Shown in pieces: positions 1 to 6,489 of a stretch of DNA of 8,811 nucleotides (its first letter is position 1; each line of letters starts with the position of its first letter). The position numbers were made by a program, and so were the translations under genes. This DNA comes from Syntrophomonas sp. UBA4807 (GTDB taxonomy: Bacteria; Bacillota; Syntrophomonadia; Syntrophomonadales; Syntrophomonadaceae), in contig DHGD01000072.1 in NCBI GenBank assembly GCA_002402575.1, positions 1 through 8,811 on the forward strand, read 5' to 3'. The notes beneath the pieces were generated by a model. That model was not told where the DNA came from, did not search any database, and saw only the letters and a program-made list of their open reading frames with translations.

Positions 1-9
1 AAGTCCAGC

Positions 10-1920
10 CTAACCTTTGACAATCTTCAACAACTCCAATTCATGCCCCCGTTTAAGCAGATGGGGCCAACGCTTCAGTATGCTCTCCACTATAGAATCG
101 GCATCCAGGTTAAGGCACTGCCATAACAGCTCGGTTTTGCCGTGTTCGATAAACTCATCCGGGATGCCCAGTTGCAGACATCCGCCGGCCGCGCCGGATT
201 CAGCCAGCACGTCGGTCACTGCACCGCCAAAGCCTCCATTGAGGCAGTTCTCTTCAATGGTAATTATTGGCGTACCTGTCAGAGCACGCTGCCTAATAGC
301 GGCGGTATCCACCGGCTTGGCAAACCGGGCGTCCAGCAAGGCTGCAGCGATACCGACCCGGCTTAGTTTGGCGGTTACATCCCGGGCTATATTCACCGCT
401 CTGCCAATAGCTATGATGGTTAGATCCGGGCCTTCACATATCAAGCGTGCGTGGCCGGGCACTACTGGTAAATCCGCCTCTGCCGGATGGCTTTCCGCCA
501 CTCCGCGCGGATAACGGATGGCTACCGGGCCTTCCATGTTGAAAGCCGCATCCAGCATTCTAAGCAATTCTTCTTTATCGGAAGGGGCCATCACAGTCAG
601 GTTAGGGATGGTTCTCAAGTAGGCCAGATCAAAAACCCCGTGGTGAGTGGGCCCGTCTTCGCCCACCAGCCCGGCCCGGTCTATGGCAAAGATTACCGGC
701 AGCTTCTGCAAGGCCACATCGTGTATGAGCTGGTCATAAGCCCGCTGCAAAAACGTCGAATAAACGGCCACTACCGGTCTCAGGCCGCATTTGGCCATGC
801 CTGCCGCCATAGTGACCGCGTGCTGTTCGCATATACCCACATCGAAAAATCGTTCCGGGTAACGGGCGGCAAATCCGGCCAGACCGGTTCCGCTGGTCAT
901 GGCAGCAGTGATAGCCACCATGGCGGGGTCAGTTTTGGCCCGTTCAAGTATATATTCACCGAATATTTCCGTATAGGTCAACAATGACTTCTTCAAGGGG
1001 TGGCCGGTCTCCACATCAAACGGGCCGATGCCGTGGAACAGATCAGGCTCCAGGCTGGCTGGTTCGTAGCCCCGCCCCTTCTGAGTTATGACATGAATCA
1101 ACACCGGGCCTTTCATCTGTTTGGCATTGCTCAGCATAAGGTATAATTCGTCCAGGTTGTGGCCGTTAACTGGCCCGATATAGGTAAACCCCAGTTCTTC
1201 GAAAAGTATGCCCGGCACCACCAAGTGTTTGACGATCTCTTTGACTCTCCCGGCCGCTTTGGAGATGTTGGGACCGATAGCAGGGATGCGGTTTAAGCGG
1301 GATTCTATTTCCTCTTTGGTGCGAGAATATGATGGGTCAGTGCGCAGGCGGTTTAAATAACCAGATAAGGCCCCTACATTTTTTGATATTGACATTTCAT
1401 TATCGTTTAATATCACCGTCAGGTCGCAACCCTGATGACCGGCGTGATTAAGCGCTTCAAAGGCCATCCCCCCGGTCAGCGCGCCATCACCGATTACGGC
1501 TACCACCGAATATTTCTGCCGCGTCAAGTCCCGGGCCAGAGCCATTCCCACAGCGGCTGAGATAGAAGTGCTGCTGTGCCCGGTGTTGAAAGCGTCGTGA
1601 GGGGATTCCTCAGTCTTGGGGAAGCCGGATAGCCCCCCCAGCTGGCGCAGGGTAGACATCTGCCGGCGGCGTCCGGTCAAAATCTTGTGCACATAGCTCT
1701 GATGGCCTACGTCCCAAATAATGCGGTCGCTGGCGGTGTCGAAAACATAATGCAAAGCCAAGCTCAATTCCACCACACCCAGGTTTGAGGCCAGATGCCC
1801 GCCGCATTCGGAAACGCTGTGAACCAGCAGTTCACGGATTTCCTCGGCTAAAAGGGTCATCTGGGCTTTATCCAGTTGCCGCAGATCCTGCGGAGAGTCG
1901 ATATGGTCCAGCAATGACAC
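10..1920 (-). CDS. dxs: 1-deoxy-D-xylulose-5-phosphate synthase
   Basis: Thiamine-diphosphate enzyme that condenses pyruvate with glyceraldehyde 3-phosphate to 1-deoxyxylulose 5-phosphate, the first step of the MEP isoprenoid pathway; cytosolic. The 636-residue length is normal for the family. Visible signatures: the N-terminal GGHLASNLGVVEL around residues 40-52 with the family histidine (H42), the ThDP/metal motif GDGALTGG at 144-151 continuing to LNDN at 171-174, the transketolase pyrimidine-binding domain with GICEQHAVT at 362-370 (catalytic Glu365), DRAGLVGEDGPTHHG at 414-428, and a C-terminal transketolase domain. The start is GTG at 1918-1920, with AAGGTG a few bases upstream. Only 11 bases separate it from the stop of oapA, so the two are very likely co-transcribed. 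The stop is TAG at 10-12, leaving almost no downstream sequence. The family call is certain; nothing looks degraded. Confidence 0.98.
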   Translation of the reverse strand: MSLLDHIDSPQDLRQLDKAQMTLLAEEIRELLVHSVSECGGHLASNLGVVELSLALHYVFDTASDRIIWDVGHQSYVHKILTGRRRQMSTLRQLGGLSGFPKTEESPHDAFNTGHSSTSISAAVGMALARDLTRQKYSVVAVIGDGALTGGMAFEALNHAGHQGCDLTVILNDNEMSISKNVGALSGYLNRLRTDPSYSRTKEEIESRLNRIPAIGPNISKAAGRVKEIVKHLVVPGILFEELGFTYIGPVNGHNLDELYLMLSNAKQMKGPVLIHVITQKGRGYEPASLEPDLFHGIGPFDVETGHPLKKSLLTYTEIFGEYILERAKTDPAMVAITAAMTSGTGLAGFAARYPERFFDVGICEQHAVTMAAGMAKCGLRPVVAVYSTFLQRAYDQLIHDVALQKLPVIFAIDRAGLVGEDGPTHHGVFDLAYLRTIPNLTVMAPSDKEELLRMLDAAFNMEGPVAIRYPRGVAESHPAEADLPVVPGHARLICEGPDLTIIAIGRAVNIARDVTAKLSRVGIAAALLDARFAKPVDTAAIRQRALTGTPIITIEENCLNGGFGGAVTDVLAESGAAGGCLQLGIPDEFIEHGKTELLWQCLNLDADSIVESILKRWPHLLKRGHELELLKIVKG

Positions 1921-1931
1921 GGATACACCTT

Positions 1932-2498
1932 CTACTTTTTAAATAATTCCATACCGGTGAGGTTTTCCCACCAGCCGATGACAACCGCCACCTTGAATAT
2001 GATCTGATTGGCGTGGTTAACAGCCAGGTGCTTTCCCAGGGCTTTCCCGCCCACCATAACCGCGGCGATAATACTGGTCATAGCGGCCCCCATCCACACC
2101 GCGTCAATCAGGGGAAACCGGTCCAGGAGGTTCAAGGCTATGCCCGCCCCGATTGCCCCGCTCAGAGTCCCGGCTATATCTCCCACCACGTCACTACAAA
2201 AATTGGCTACCAGACCAGCATTGCGGATCAATTTAACCGCCTGCCGGGCCCCAAATATTTTTTTTGCCGCCCTGGCATTAAAAGGCGGCAATTCTGCAGC
2301 AGTAACAGCTGTTCCTATAGTGTCGAAAATAATTCCCAGCAAAATAATAATCAAAAGCAAGGCGATGGCAACTGCGCTATGATTGACCGATTTTACCAGT
2401 CCCTCAGAACCGATGCTCATCAGCAGAGCTATCACAAAAGTTAAAAAGGCCATAAACAAGGCCGAAATGAGATGATTTTTACGTATATAACCAGACAA
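1932..2498 (-). CDS. oapA: OLE-associated membrane protein OapA
   Basis: Integral membrane protein that, in Bacillus halodurans, binds OLE RNA and holds it at the membrane; the family has been related to the DUF21/CNNM-type membrane domain of Mg2+/Co2+ transport proteins. The 188-residue product shows about four hydrophobic segments at roughly residues 9-30, 42-67, 93-125 and 132-155. A basic stretch (NARAAKKIFGARQAVKLIR) lies between the second and third and is a plausible RNA or phospholipid contact. The third segment contains SDVVGDIAG, a D-xxx-D motif at D103/D107; from memory the functionally important aspartates in B. halodurans OapA are numbered 104 and 108. The start chosen is TTG at 2496-2498, preceded by GGAGGA at 2509-2514. 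The frame stays open to an ATG at 2654, but that extension lies in the structured RNA and reads as basic, non-conserved-looking sequence. The gene directly follows OLE and precedes dxs by 11 bases. Identification rests on context plus topology and motif, not on an alignment. Confidence 0.9.
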   Translation of the reverse strand: MSGYIRKNHLISALFMAFLTFVIALLMSIGSEGLVKSVNHSAVAIALLLIIILLGIIFDTIGTAVTAAELPPFNARAAKKIFGARQAVKLIRNAGLVANFCSDVVGDIAGTLSGAIGAGIALNLLDRFPLIDAVWMGAAMTSIIAAVMVGGKALGKHLAVNHANQIIFKVAVVIGWWENLTGMELFKK

Positions 2499-2508
2499 GC
2501 TGATTTTT

Positions 2509-2514
2509 CCTCCG
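2509..2514 (-). promoter_or_regulatory. Ribosome binding site that fixes the oapA start
   Basis: Reading the minus strand, GGAGGA sits 10 bases before a TTG codon at 2496-2498. It decides between a 188-aa product starting there and a 240-aa product starting at the ATG at 2652-2654, inside the RNA gene. The site lies only about a dozen bases past the 3' arm of the OLE closing stem, so folding or processing of the RNA 3' end could affect its access (inference). Confidence 0.8.
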
Positions 2515-2526
2515 AAAGTAACGGTT

Positions 2527-3096
2527 CTGGCAAAAGGTTGTCTATTGAGTAAACGCTGCGACTTAGGTCCAGGCGGTTTTCCCAGCAGGACACCCAATTG
2601 TTGCCAAATGGGCGATTTCCCTTTACGCCTGCTCTGCTGCGTCACCGACAGCAAAACTGGATTACCACTTAGTACGCACTTTAATCCTCAATAAACCGTG
2701 CGGTGCACTCAGTCTAGGAGTTTTCCTCTACAACCCACATCGGTTTCTAGCCTCTTTTGCAGCGACGGTTTCAAAGCAAGCCGTACCCTCTCGGCCAAGA
2801 CAAGTACAACCCACAAATACTTATTCGCCGCCCCCACTCAAGGCAGGCTACACTACACCCAGCTTGGTTACCGGAATGCAGGTTTTCTCGCCATAGTATA
2901 TGGCGAACCTCCACGGATGCATGGGTAGAGCCCGCATGCCATTGCGGATTCCCCACACCTCCTTAACTCCCAGCACCGACCCCTGACTGGGCGTCACAAG
3001 CCGGCACCAGAAGCTTCATCGATGTGCCCTTAACGGATTTTTAGCCCCGTCTTTAAAACCGATAGGGTTGACTAGAATACTGCAACCTTTTGCCAG
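2527..3096 (-). repeat. Long-range inverted repeat closing the OLE RNA
   Basis: Two 14-base arms, 3083-3096 and 2527-2540, are perfect reverse complements (CTGGCAAAAGGTTG and CAACCTTTTGCCAG in the RNA). They are separated by 542 bases and lie within about 20 bases of the predicted RNA ends. This is the expected terminal stem of a compact large RNA and independent support for the boundaries of the ncRNA. Confidence 0.9.
2729..2815 (-). repeat. Direct repeat TGTGGGTTGTA inside OLE RNA
   Basis: The 11-base sequence TGTGGGTTGTA occurs twice in the RNA strand, at 2805-2815 and 2729-2739, 76 bases apart start to start. A partly similar GAAACCG element also occurs twice nearby (around 2767-2773 and 2741-2747). 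The repeats could be duplicated helices or paired protein-binding sites, in keeping with reports that two OapA molecules bind one OLE RNA, but that link is inference. Confidence 0.7.
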
Positions 3097-3111
3097 CCCT
3101 TTCAGTTCTAT

Positions 3112-3120
3112 ATTATATCA
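3112..3120 (-). promoter_or_regulatory. Extended -10 promoter for OLE RNA
   Basis: On the minus strand the sequence is TGATATAAT: a consensus TATAAT at 3117-3112 with TG one base upstream, the extended -10 form read by the housekeeping sigma factor. The best hexamer at 17-base spacing (TGGATG, 3140-3135) matches the -35 consensus at only three positions, so the extended -10 probably carries the activity. Transcription would begin near 3105, about nine bases before the 5' arm of the closing stem. The 147 bases from the ispA stop to this start hold no gene and no convincing terminator, so OLE could also be made by read-through from ispA. Confidence 0.72.
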
Positions 3121-3252
3121 TGTCTAAAAATCCTCATCCAGTTGCTATAAACGCCATGATTACCCTATGCAGGACTGCTATCCTGCTAAAGCCTTTATTC
3201 TCCCCTATGGCGAAGGCATACGACTGCAATTAAAGATTTGCTGATACATCCG

Positions 3253-4155
3253 CTAGTTGTCGCGTTGCAGTATAAAGCAGACCAAATTCCTCAGAAAATC
3301 GGCTTCCCGGCCAAATCCCGCCAGGGCTTGCAAGCATTGCTCCGCGCTCTGCCGGGCCAGGTCATGAGCAGCTTCAAGGCCAAACAGGCTCACGTAGGTG
3401 GTTTTTTGGTTCTTTTGGTCGCTTCCCACCGGTTTGCCGATCAGTTCCTCATTCCCATTGACATCGAGGATATCGTCGGTTATCTGAAAGGCCAACCCGA
3501 AATGGCGAGCGTAGTCGTCCAGAGCTTTGAGACGTTCTTCATCCATACCGGCCAGGATGGCTCCGGCTCTAAGCGCAGCCTGAAACAAAGCCCCGGTTTT
3601 AAGCAGATGCAGGCACTGCAGGTCTTTAAGCTCGATCTGCTGTCCTACCCATTGCAGATCCAAGACCTGACCGCCGATCATACCGCTGCTGCCTATGGCT
3701 GCAGCCACCTCTCTGATGGCCCGGACCGCATTGCCGGGATCAATACCTGGTTCGGCGGCGTTGGCTGCCATCAATTCGAAGGCCCGGGTGAGCAGAGCAT
3801 CCCCAGTCAGAATGGCATTGGCTTCGCCAAAAACTATATGGCAGGTAGGCTTTCCGCGCCGCAGATCGTCATCATCCATAGCCGGCAGGTCATCATGCAC
3901 CAGAGAATAACAGTGAATCATTTCGATGGCACAGGCAGTCGTCATCACCAACTGATCCGGCATGCCTGCCAGTACGGCCCCTTCAGCAGTCATTATAGGC
4001 CGTAGCCGTTTGCCCCCGTTAGATACCGCGTAGTGCATAGCCTGATGTATGACCGGCGGATAAGCATCCACCGGCAGACAACCCAGGAGGTGTTGTTCGA
4101 TACGCTCCTTGCGAGCTTTCAGCTGTTTAAGGAAACTAATCCGATCAAATTGCAT
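3253..4155 (-). CDS. ispA: Polyprenyl synthetase, farnesyl diphosphate synthase type
   Basis: Short-chain trans-prenyltransferase condensing IPP with DMAPP and geranyl diphosphate, giving farnesyl diphosphate for undecaprenyl, quinone and other isoprenoids; soluble. The 300 residues are typical. Seen: GGKRLRP at 47-53 (IPP binding), first aspartate-rich motif DDLPAMDDDD with D88, D89 and D94 and the two-residue insertion of bacterial type II farnesyl synthases, RRGKPT at 99-104, GGQVLDL at 161-167, KTG at 186-188, and the second aspartate-rich motif DDILD with D227, D228 and D231. Tyr83, five residues before the first motif, fits a C15 product limit, so farnesyl rather than geranylgeranyl is favoured, though product length cannot be proven from sequence. 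The ATG start at 4153-4155 has GGAG eight bases upstream. It lies 31 bases after xseB and is followed by the OLE promoter region. Confidence 0.95.
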   Translation of the reverse strand: MQFDRISFLKQLKARKERIEQHLLGCLPVDAYPPVIHQAMHYAVSNGGKRLRPIMTAEGAVLAGMPDQLVMTTACAIEMIHCYSLVHDDLPAMDDDDLRRGKPTCHIVFGEANAILTGDALLTRAFELMAANAAEPGIDPGNAVRAIREVAAAIGSSGMIGGQVLDLQWVGQQIELKDLQCLHLLKTGALFQAALRAGAILAGMDEERLKALDDYARHFGLAFQITDDILDVNGNEELIGKPVGSDQKNQKTTYVSLFGLEAAHDLARQSAEQCLQALAGFGREADFLRNLVCFILQRDN

Positions 4156-4186
4156 ATGTATATCTCCATACCCGCTGCTATTATAA

Positions 4187-4402
4187 TCAAATGTCAGCCA
4201 GGTCCCAGCTGCCGTCCAATTTCTTCACCAGTTGCTGAATCCGCCCCTCCGCCTGGTGCAGCTCTTGCTGGCAGCGCATCGACAGGGCGATGCCTTCTTC
4301 AAACAGTTTAATCGAGGTCTCCAGGTCCAAGCTGCCGCTTTCCAGCTGGTCCACAACCTCCTCCAGCCTTTGTAAGGCCTTTTCAAAGCTTATACCCTCC
4401 AC
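4187..4402 (-). CDS. xseB: Exodeoxyribonuclease VII small subunit
   Basis: Small subunit of exonuclease VII, which degrades single-stranded DNA to acid-soluble oligonucleotides in complex with XseA; cytosolic. The 71-residue product is a near-complete match to the family pattern: ISFEKALQRLEEVVDQLE, then SGSLDLETSIKLFEEGIAL, then a second helix ending in QQLVKKLDG. These are two long helices forming a coiled hairpin. The start is taken as GTG at 4400-4402, with AAAGGAGG about ten bases upstream; the frame stays open to an ATG at 4459, but that adds 19 Arg/Gly/Pro-rich residues foreign to the family and read inside xseA. The 13-base overlap with the end of xseA suggests translational coupling, matching the need for both subunits. 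Confidence 0.93.
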   Translation of the reverse strand: MEGISFEKALQRLEEVVDQLESGSLDLETSIKLFEEGIALSMRCQQELHQAEGRIQQLVKKLDGSWDLADI

Positions 4403-5607
4403 CGGGACACGGCCTCCTTTCCTATTACTTCTACATGGATATCGGCATCCTCCAGGCATATCCGCAGCACATCCCCGATTTCCGCCTGTTCTCCCCGGGT
4501 GATTACTTTCGCCCCTGATTTTACTAAGGCATAGCCGCGCTGCATGGCTTTGAGCGGGCTTGCTCCATCCAGGCTGGCAACCAGCAGGGTAAGACGCATT
4601 GACCTCTGCTCAATAAGGTTCTGCATGGCCTTCTCCAGCCTCAAGCTGACCTGCCGCGCCCTTTCTTCATGTTCTTTGAGCAGTTGCACCGGTTCTTTCC
4701 ACACTTTTTTCATCATAACGCGGTCGAGCCTTTCCATATTCCGGCTCAAGATTCGGGTCACCGCCGCCAGCAAACGCTGCTGCCGCCTGATCAGATCGGA
4801 CTCCAACTGATTCATGTCAGGAACGGCCAGTACGGCGGCTTGAGTCGGTGTAGCAGCCCGCAGGTCTGCGGCCAGATCAGCCAGACTGTAGTCGACTTCA
4901 TGGCCGATAGCCGTTATCACCGGAATCCGGGAATTAACTACAGCCTCCACCACCATCTCGGTATTGAAAGGCATCAGATCTTCCCATGAACCTCCTCCAC
5001 GCCCCAAAATAATGACCTCTACCCCACCATGCTGGTTGAGCAGACGGATTCCTTCAGCCAGTTCCCGGGGGGCATCGTTGCCCTGCACCGCACTGTGTAC
5101 CAGGATTATCTGGCAGCTCCGGTGGCGCTGGCGGATAACTTTGAGGATATCATGAAAGGCCGCCCCATCCTGGGAAGTGATAATGCCCACCCGATTCACT
5201 ACACTAGGAATGGGCCGCTTGCGCTCCGCATCGAAATACCCCGCGGCCTGACATTTTTCCCGTATCCTTTCCAGGTATAACTGCCAGGCGCCGATGCCGA
5301 AAGGCTGCAATTCCTGCACATAGAGTTGATACTTGCCCTGCGGGGCGTAAACAGACACCGTCCCTCGGGCCAAAACCTCCATGCCATCATGCGGAGTAAT
5401 ACCAGCCCGACGGGCCTGGTTTCTGAACATAACACAGCTCAATCCGCTGGACTGGTCCTTCAAAGTAAAATAATAATGCCCCGACTGGCGGTGATGTTTG
5501 AAACCCGATATCTCCCCTTTTAGCCAAAGGTCGGACAGAATAACATCGGCCTGCATGAGATGGTCAATGTGTCGATTCACTTCAGTGACAGTCAGGTACT
5601 CCCTCAT
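4390..5607 (-). CDS. xseA: Exodeoxyribonuclease VII large subunit
   Basis: Catalytic subunit of exonuclease VII, acting on single-stranded DNA in repair and recombination; cytosolic. At 405 residues it is of standard length. The N-terminal OB-fold is visible at about 1-100 (LTVTEVNRHI, LSDLWLKGEISGF, HYYFTLKD). The catalytic domain follows with VNRVGIITSQDGAAFHDI at 137-154, GRGGGSWEDLMPFN at 202-215, and GHEVDYSLADLAADLRAATPTQAA from 235, which carry the family's conserved Arg, His and Asp residues. A long charged helical region at about 265-350 matches the subunit-binding coiled coil, and the tail ALVKSGAKVI near the C-terminus is the usual end domain. The ATG overlaps the folD stop by four bases (ATGA), and the 3' end overlaps xseB, so folD-xseA-xseB form a coupled unit. 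Confidence 0.97.
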   Translation of the reverse strand: MREYLTVTEVNRHIDHLMQADVILSDLWLKGEISGFKHHRQSGHYYFTLKDQSSGLSCVMFRNQARRAGITPHDGMEVLARGTVSVYAPQGKYQLYVQELQPFGIGAWQLYLERIREKCQAAGYFDAERKRPIPSVVNRVGIITSQDGAAFHDILKVIRQRHRSCQIILVHSAVQGNDAPRELAEGIRLLNQHGGVEVIILGRGGGSWEDLMPFNTEMVVEAVVNSRIPVITAIGHEVDYSLADLAADLRAATPTQAAVLAVPDMNQLESDLIRRQQRLLAAVTRILSRNMERLDRVMMKKVWKEPVQLLKEHEERARQVSLRLEKAMQNLIEQRSMRLTLLVASLDGASPLKAMQRGYALVKSGAKVITRGEQAEIGDVLRICLEDADIHVEVIGKEAVSRWRV

Positions 5608-6443
5608 GATCCTACTCCCTGCTGCTCCCAGGCTGCCCGGGAAAGGTTGTACATCAGTTCGGCGATCAAGAGCGGGCCCATACCCCCGGGTACTGGCAAA
5701 AGCAGTCCGTCTGCAACAGCCACATCTTCATTGTCCACATTGCCCCTGGAGCCTTTTGAAGTCCAATACCATCCGGCATCGATAAGCAAGTGGACCCGGC
5801 CCAGATGGTGTTTTTTGATTATTTGCGGCGCGCCTTTTTCAGCCACCACAATATCGGCACTGATAGCAGCCTCTTTGTCCCACTCGGGTATGACCCGGAC
5901 CTCACAGCCCTGTTTTACCAGCATTGTGGTCAGCGGCAGAATGAGGTCGAAAGAATCTCCAATCAAAAGGGCGTTACGCCCTTTCAGTTCCGGGAAGTAG
6001 CGGCTTATTACCTCCATAGCGGCCAGGGCGGCACAACTGTTGAAACGAGGCTGCCCGCCTATCAGCAAACCGCGGTTGACAGGATTGAAACCATCAACAT
6101 CTTTTTGCGGGGCGATTGCCTGCAGAAATTCATCCTGCCGGGGCTGGAGATGGGCCGGCAACGGCAACTGCAAGATGATTCCATCTACCTGCGGGTCTTG
6201 GTTGAGCGTGGCGATCTCAGCCAGCAGTTGAGACGCGGAAATATCCTCTGCCAGATGCACCACCCGGCACTGTCCGCCGATTTCGGCAGCAGCCTTCTGT
6301 TTCAGTTTTACATAGGCGCAGCTGTCCTCTTGTTTGCCCACCAGCATGACTGCCAGCAGCGGACTCACCCCCTGGTCGCCGTTTTGCCGGCATAGCTCTT
6401 GCCTGATCGCGGCTGCCATCTGGGTTCCTGATATCAATTGCAT
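5604..6443 (-). CDS. folD: FolD-family methylenetetrahydrofolate dehydrogenase/cyclohydrolase, divergent cofactor site
   Basis: FolD interconverts 5,10-methylene-, methenyl- and 10-formyl-tetrahydrofolate using NAD(P). The 279 residues are close to the usual length. The N-terminal catalytic half is intact: Y44 and K48 in the YVxxK motif, DGIILQLPLP at 87-96 with Q92, and KDVDGFNPVNRGLL at 114-127. The C-terminal dinucleotide half is unusual. The PCTP motif is replaced by FNSCAA near 134-139, the normal GRSxxVGxP loop reads GDSFDLILP at 162-170, the basic stretch that usually follows reads VIPEWDKE, and TPVPGGVGPMT has become LPVPGGMGPLL at 249-259. The domain is full length, without frameshift. 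It may use NAD, bind cofactor weakly, or have kept only the cyclohydrolase step; these are inferences. The ATG has AAGGAG upstream. The gene lies 46 bases after the M22-like gene and overlaps xseA by four bases. Confidence 0.9.
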   Translation of the reverse strand: MQLISGTQMAAAIRQELCRQNGDQGVSPLLAVMLVGKQEDSCAYVKLKQKAAAEIGGQCRVVHLAEDISASQLLAEIATLNQDPQVDGIILQLPLPAHLQPRQDEFLQAIAPQKDVDGFNPVNRGLLIGGQPRFNSCAALAAMEVISRYFPELKGRNALLIGDSFDLILPLTTMLVKQGCEVRVIPEWDKEAAISADIVVAEKGAPQIIKKHHLGRVHLLIDAGWYWTSKGSRGNVDNEDVAVADGLLLPVPGGMGPLLIAELMYNLSRAAWEQQGVGS

Positions 6444-6489
6444 GACATAGTCTCTCCTTGTTTGGCGACGGCCTTAAAGCCGAAGGATC

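Larger units (their letters stand above)
2515..3105 (-). ncRNA. ole: OLE RNA (ornate, large, extremophilic)
   Basis: Large structured noncoding RNA found in extremophilic and anaerobic Firmicutes, which associates with the membrane through OapA and has been linked to tolerance of cold, short alcohols and Mg2+ stress. Seen here: about 590 nt with no credible protein, between ispA and a membrane protein gene followed by dxs, the classic OLE neighbourhood. The RNA is closed by a perfect 14-bp long-range stem, CTGGCAAAAGGTTG at 3083-3096 with its complement at 2527-2540. Nested inside are CGGTTTT (3055-3061) with AAAACCG (2574-2580), a hairpin at 2888-2906 (TCGCCATA, loop TAC, TATGGCGA), GGATTA/TAATCC at 2659-2687, TGCTG/CAGCA at 2635-2653, AGCAGG/CCTGCT at 2584-2633 and GGCAC/GTGCC at 3003-3028. 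The 5' end is inferred from the TATAAT at 3112-3117; the 3' end is set just before the oapA ribosome binding site. Both ends are approximate by about 10 bases. Confidence 0.93.

Noticed and set aside
2698..2966. Short open frames on both strands inside the OLE region
   Set aside because: They are short, have no domain-like composition and overlap the structured RNA; the base-pairing evidence explains the region better.
2515..3105. Riboswitch, group I/II intron, tmRNA or RNase P RNA as the identity of the large RNA
   Set aside because: It is far longer than a typical riboswitch leader, no intron-encoded protein or split gene is present, and the ispA - RNA - D-xxx-D membrane protein - dxs context matches OLE specifically.
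3169..3186. 6-bp hairpin GCAGGA/TCCTGC after ispA as a terminator
   Set aside because: No T-run follows it on the minus strand, so it does not meet the pattern of an intrinsic terminator.
3238..4005. 255-codon plus-strand open frame opposite ispA
   Set aside because: It is the antisense shadow of ispA, which has every family motif in its frame; the plus-strand product has no recognisable domain and no good ribosome binding site.
4403..4459. N-terminal 19-residue extension of xseB from the ATG at 4459
   Set aside because: The extra residues are read within xseA, are unlike the family, and the GTG at 4402 gives a family-length protein.
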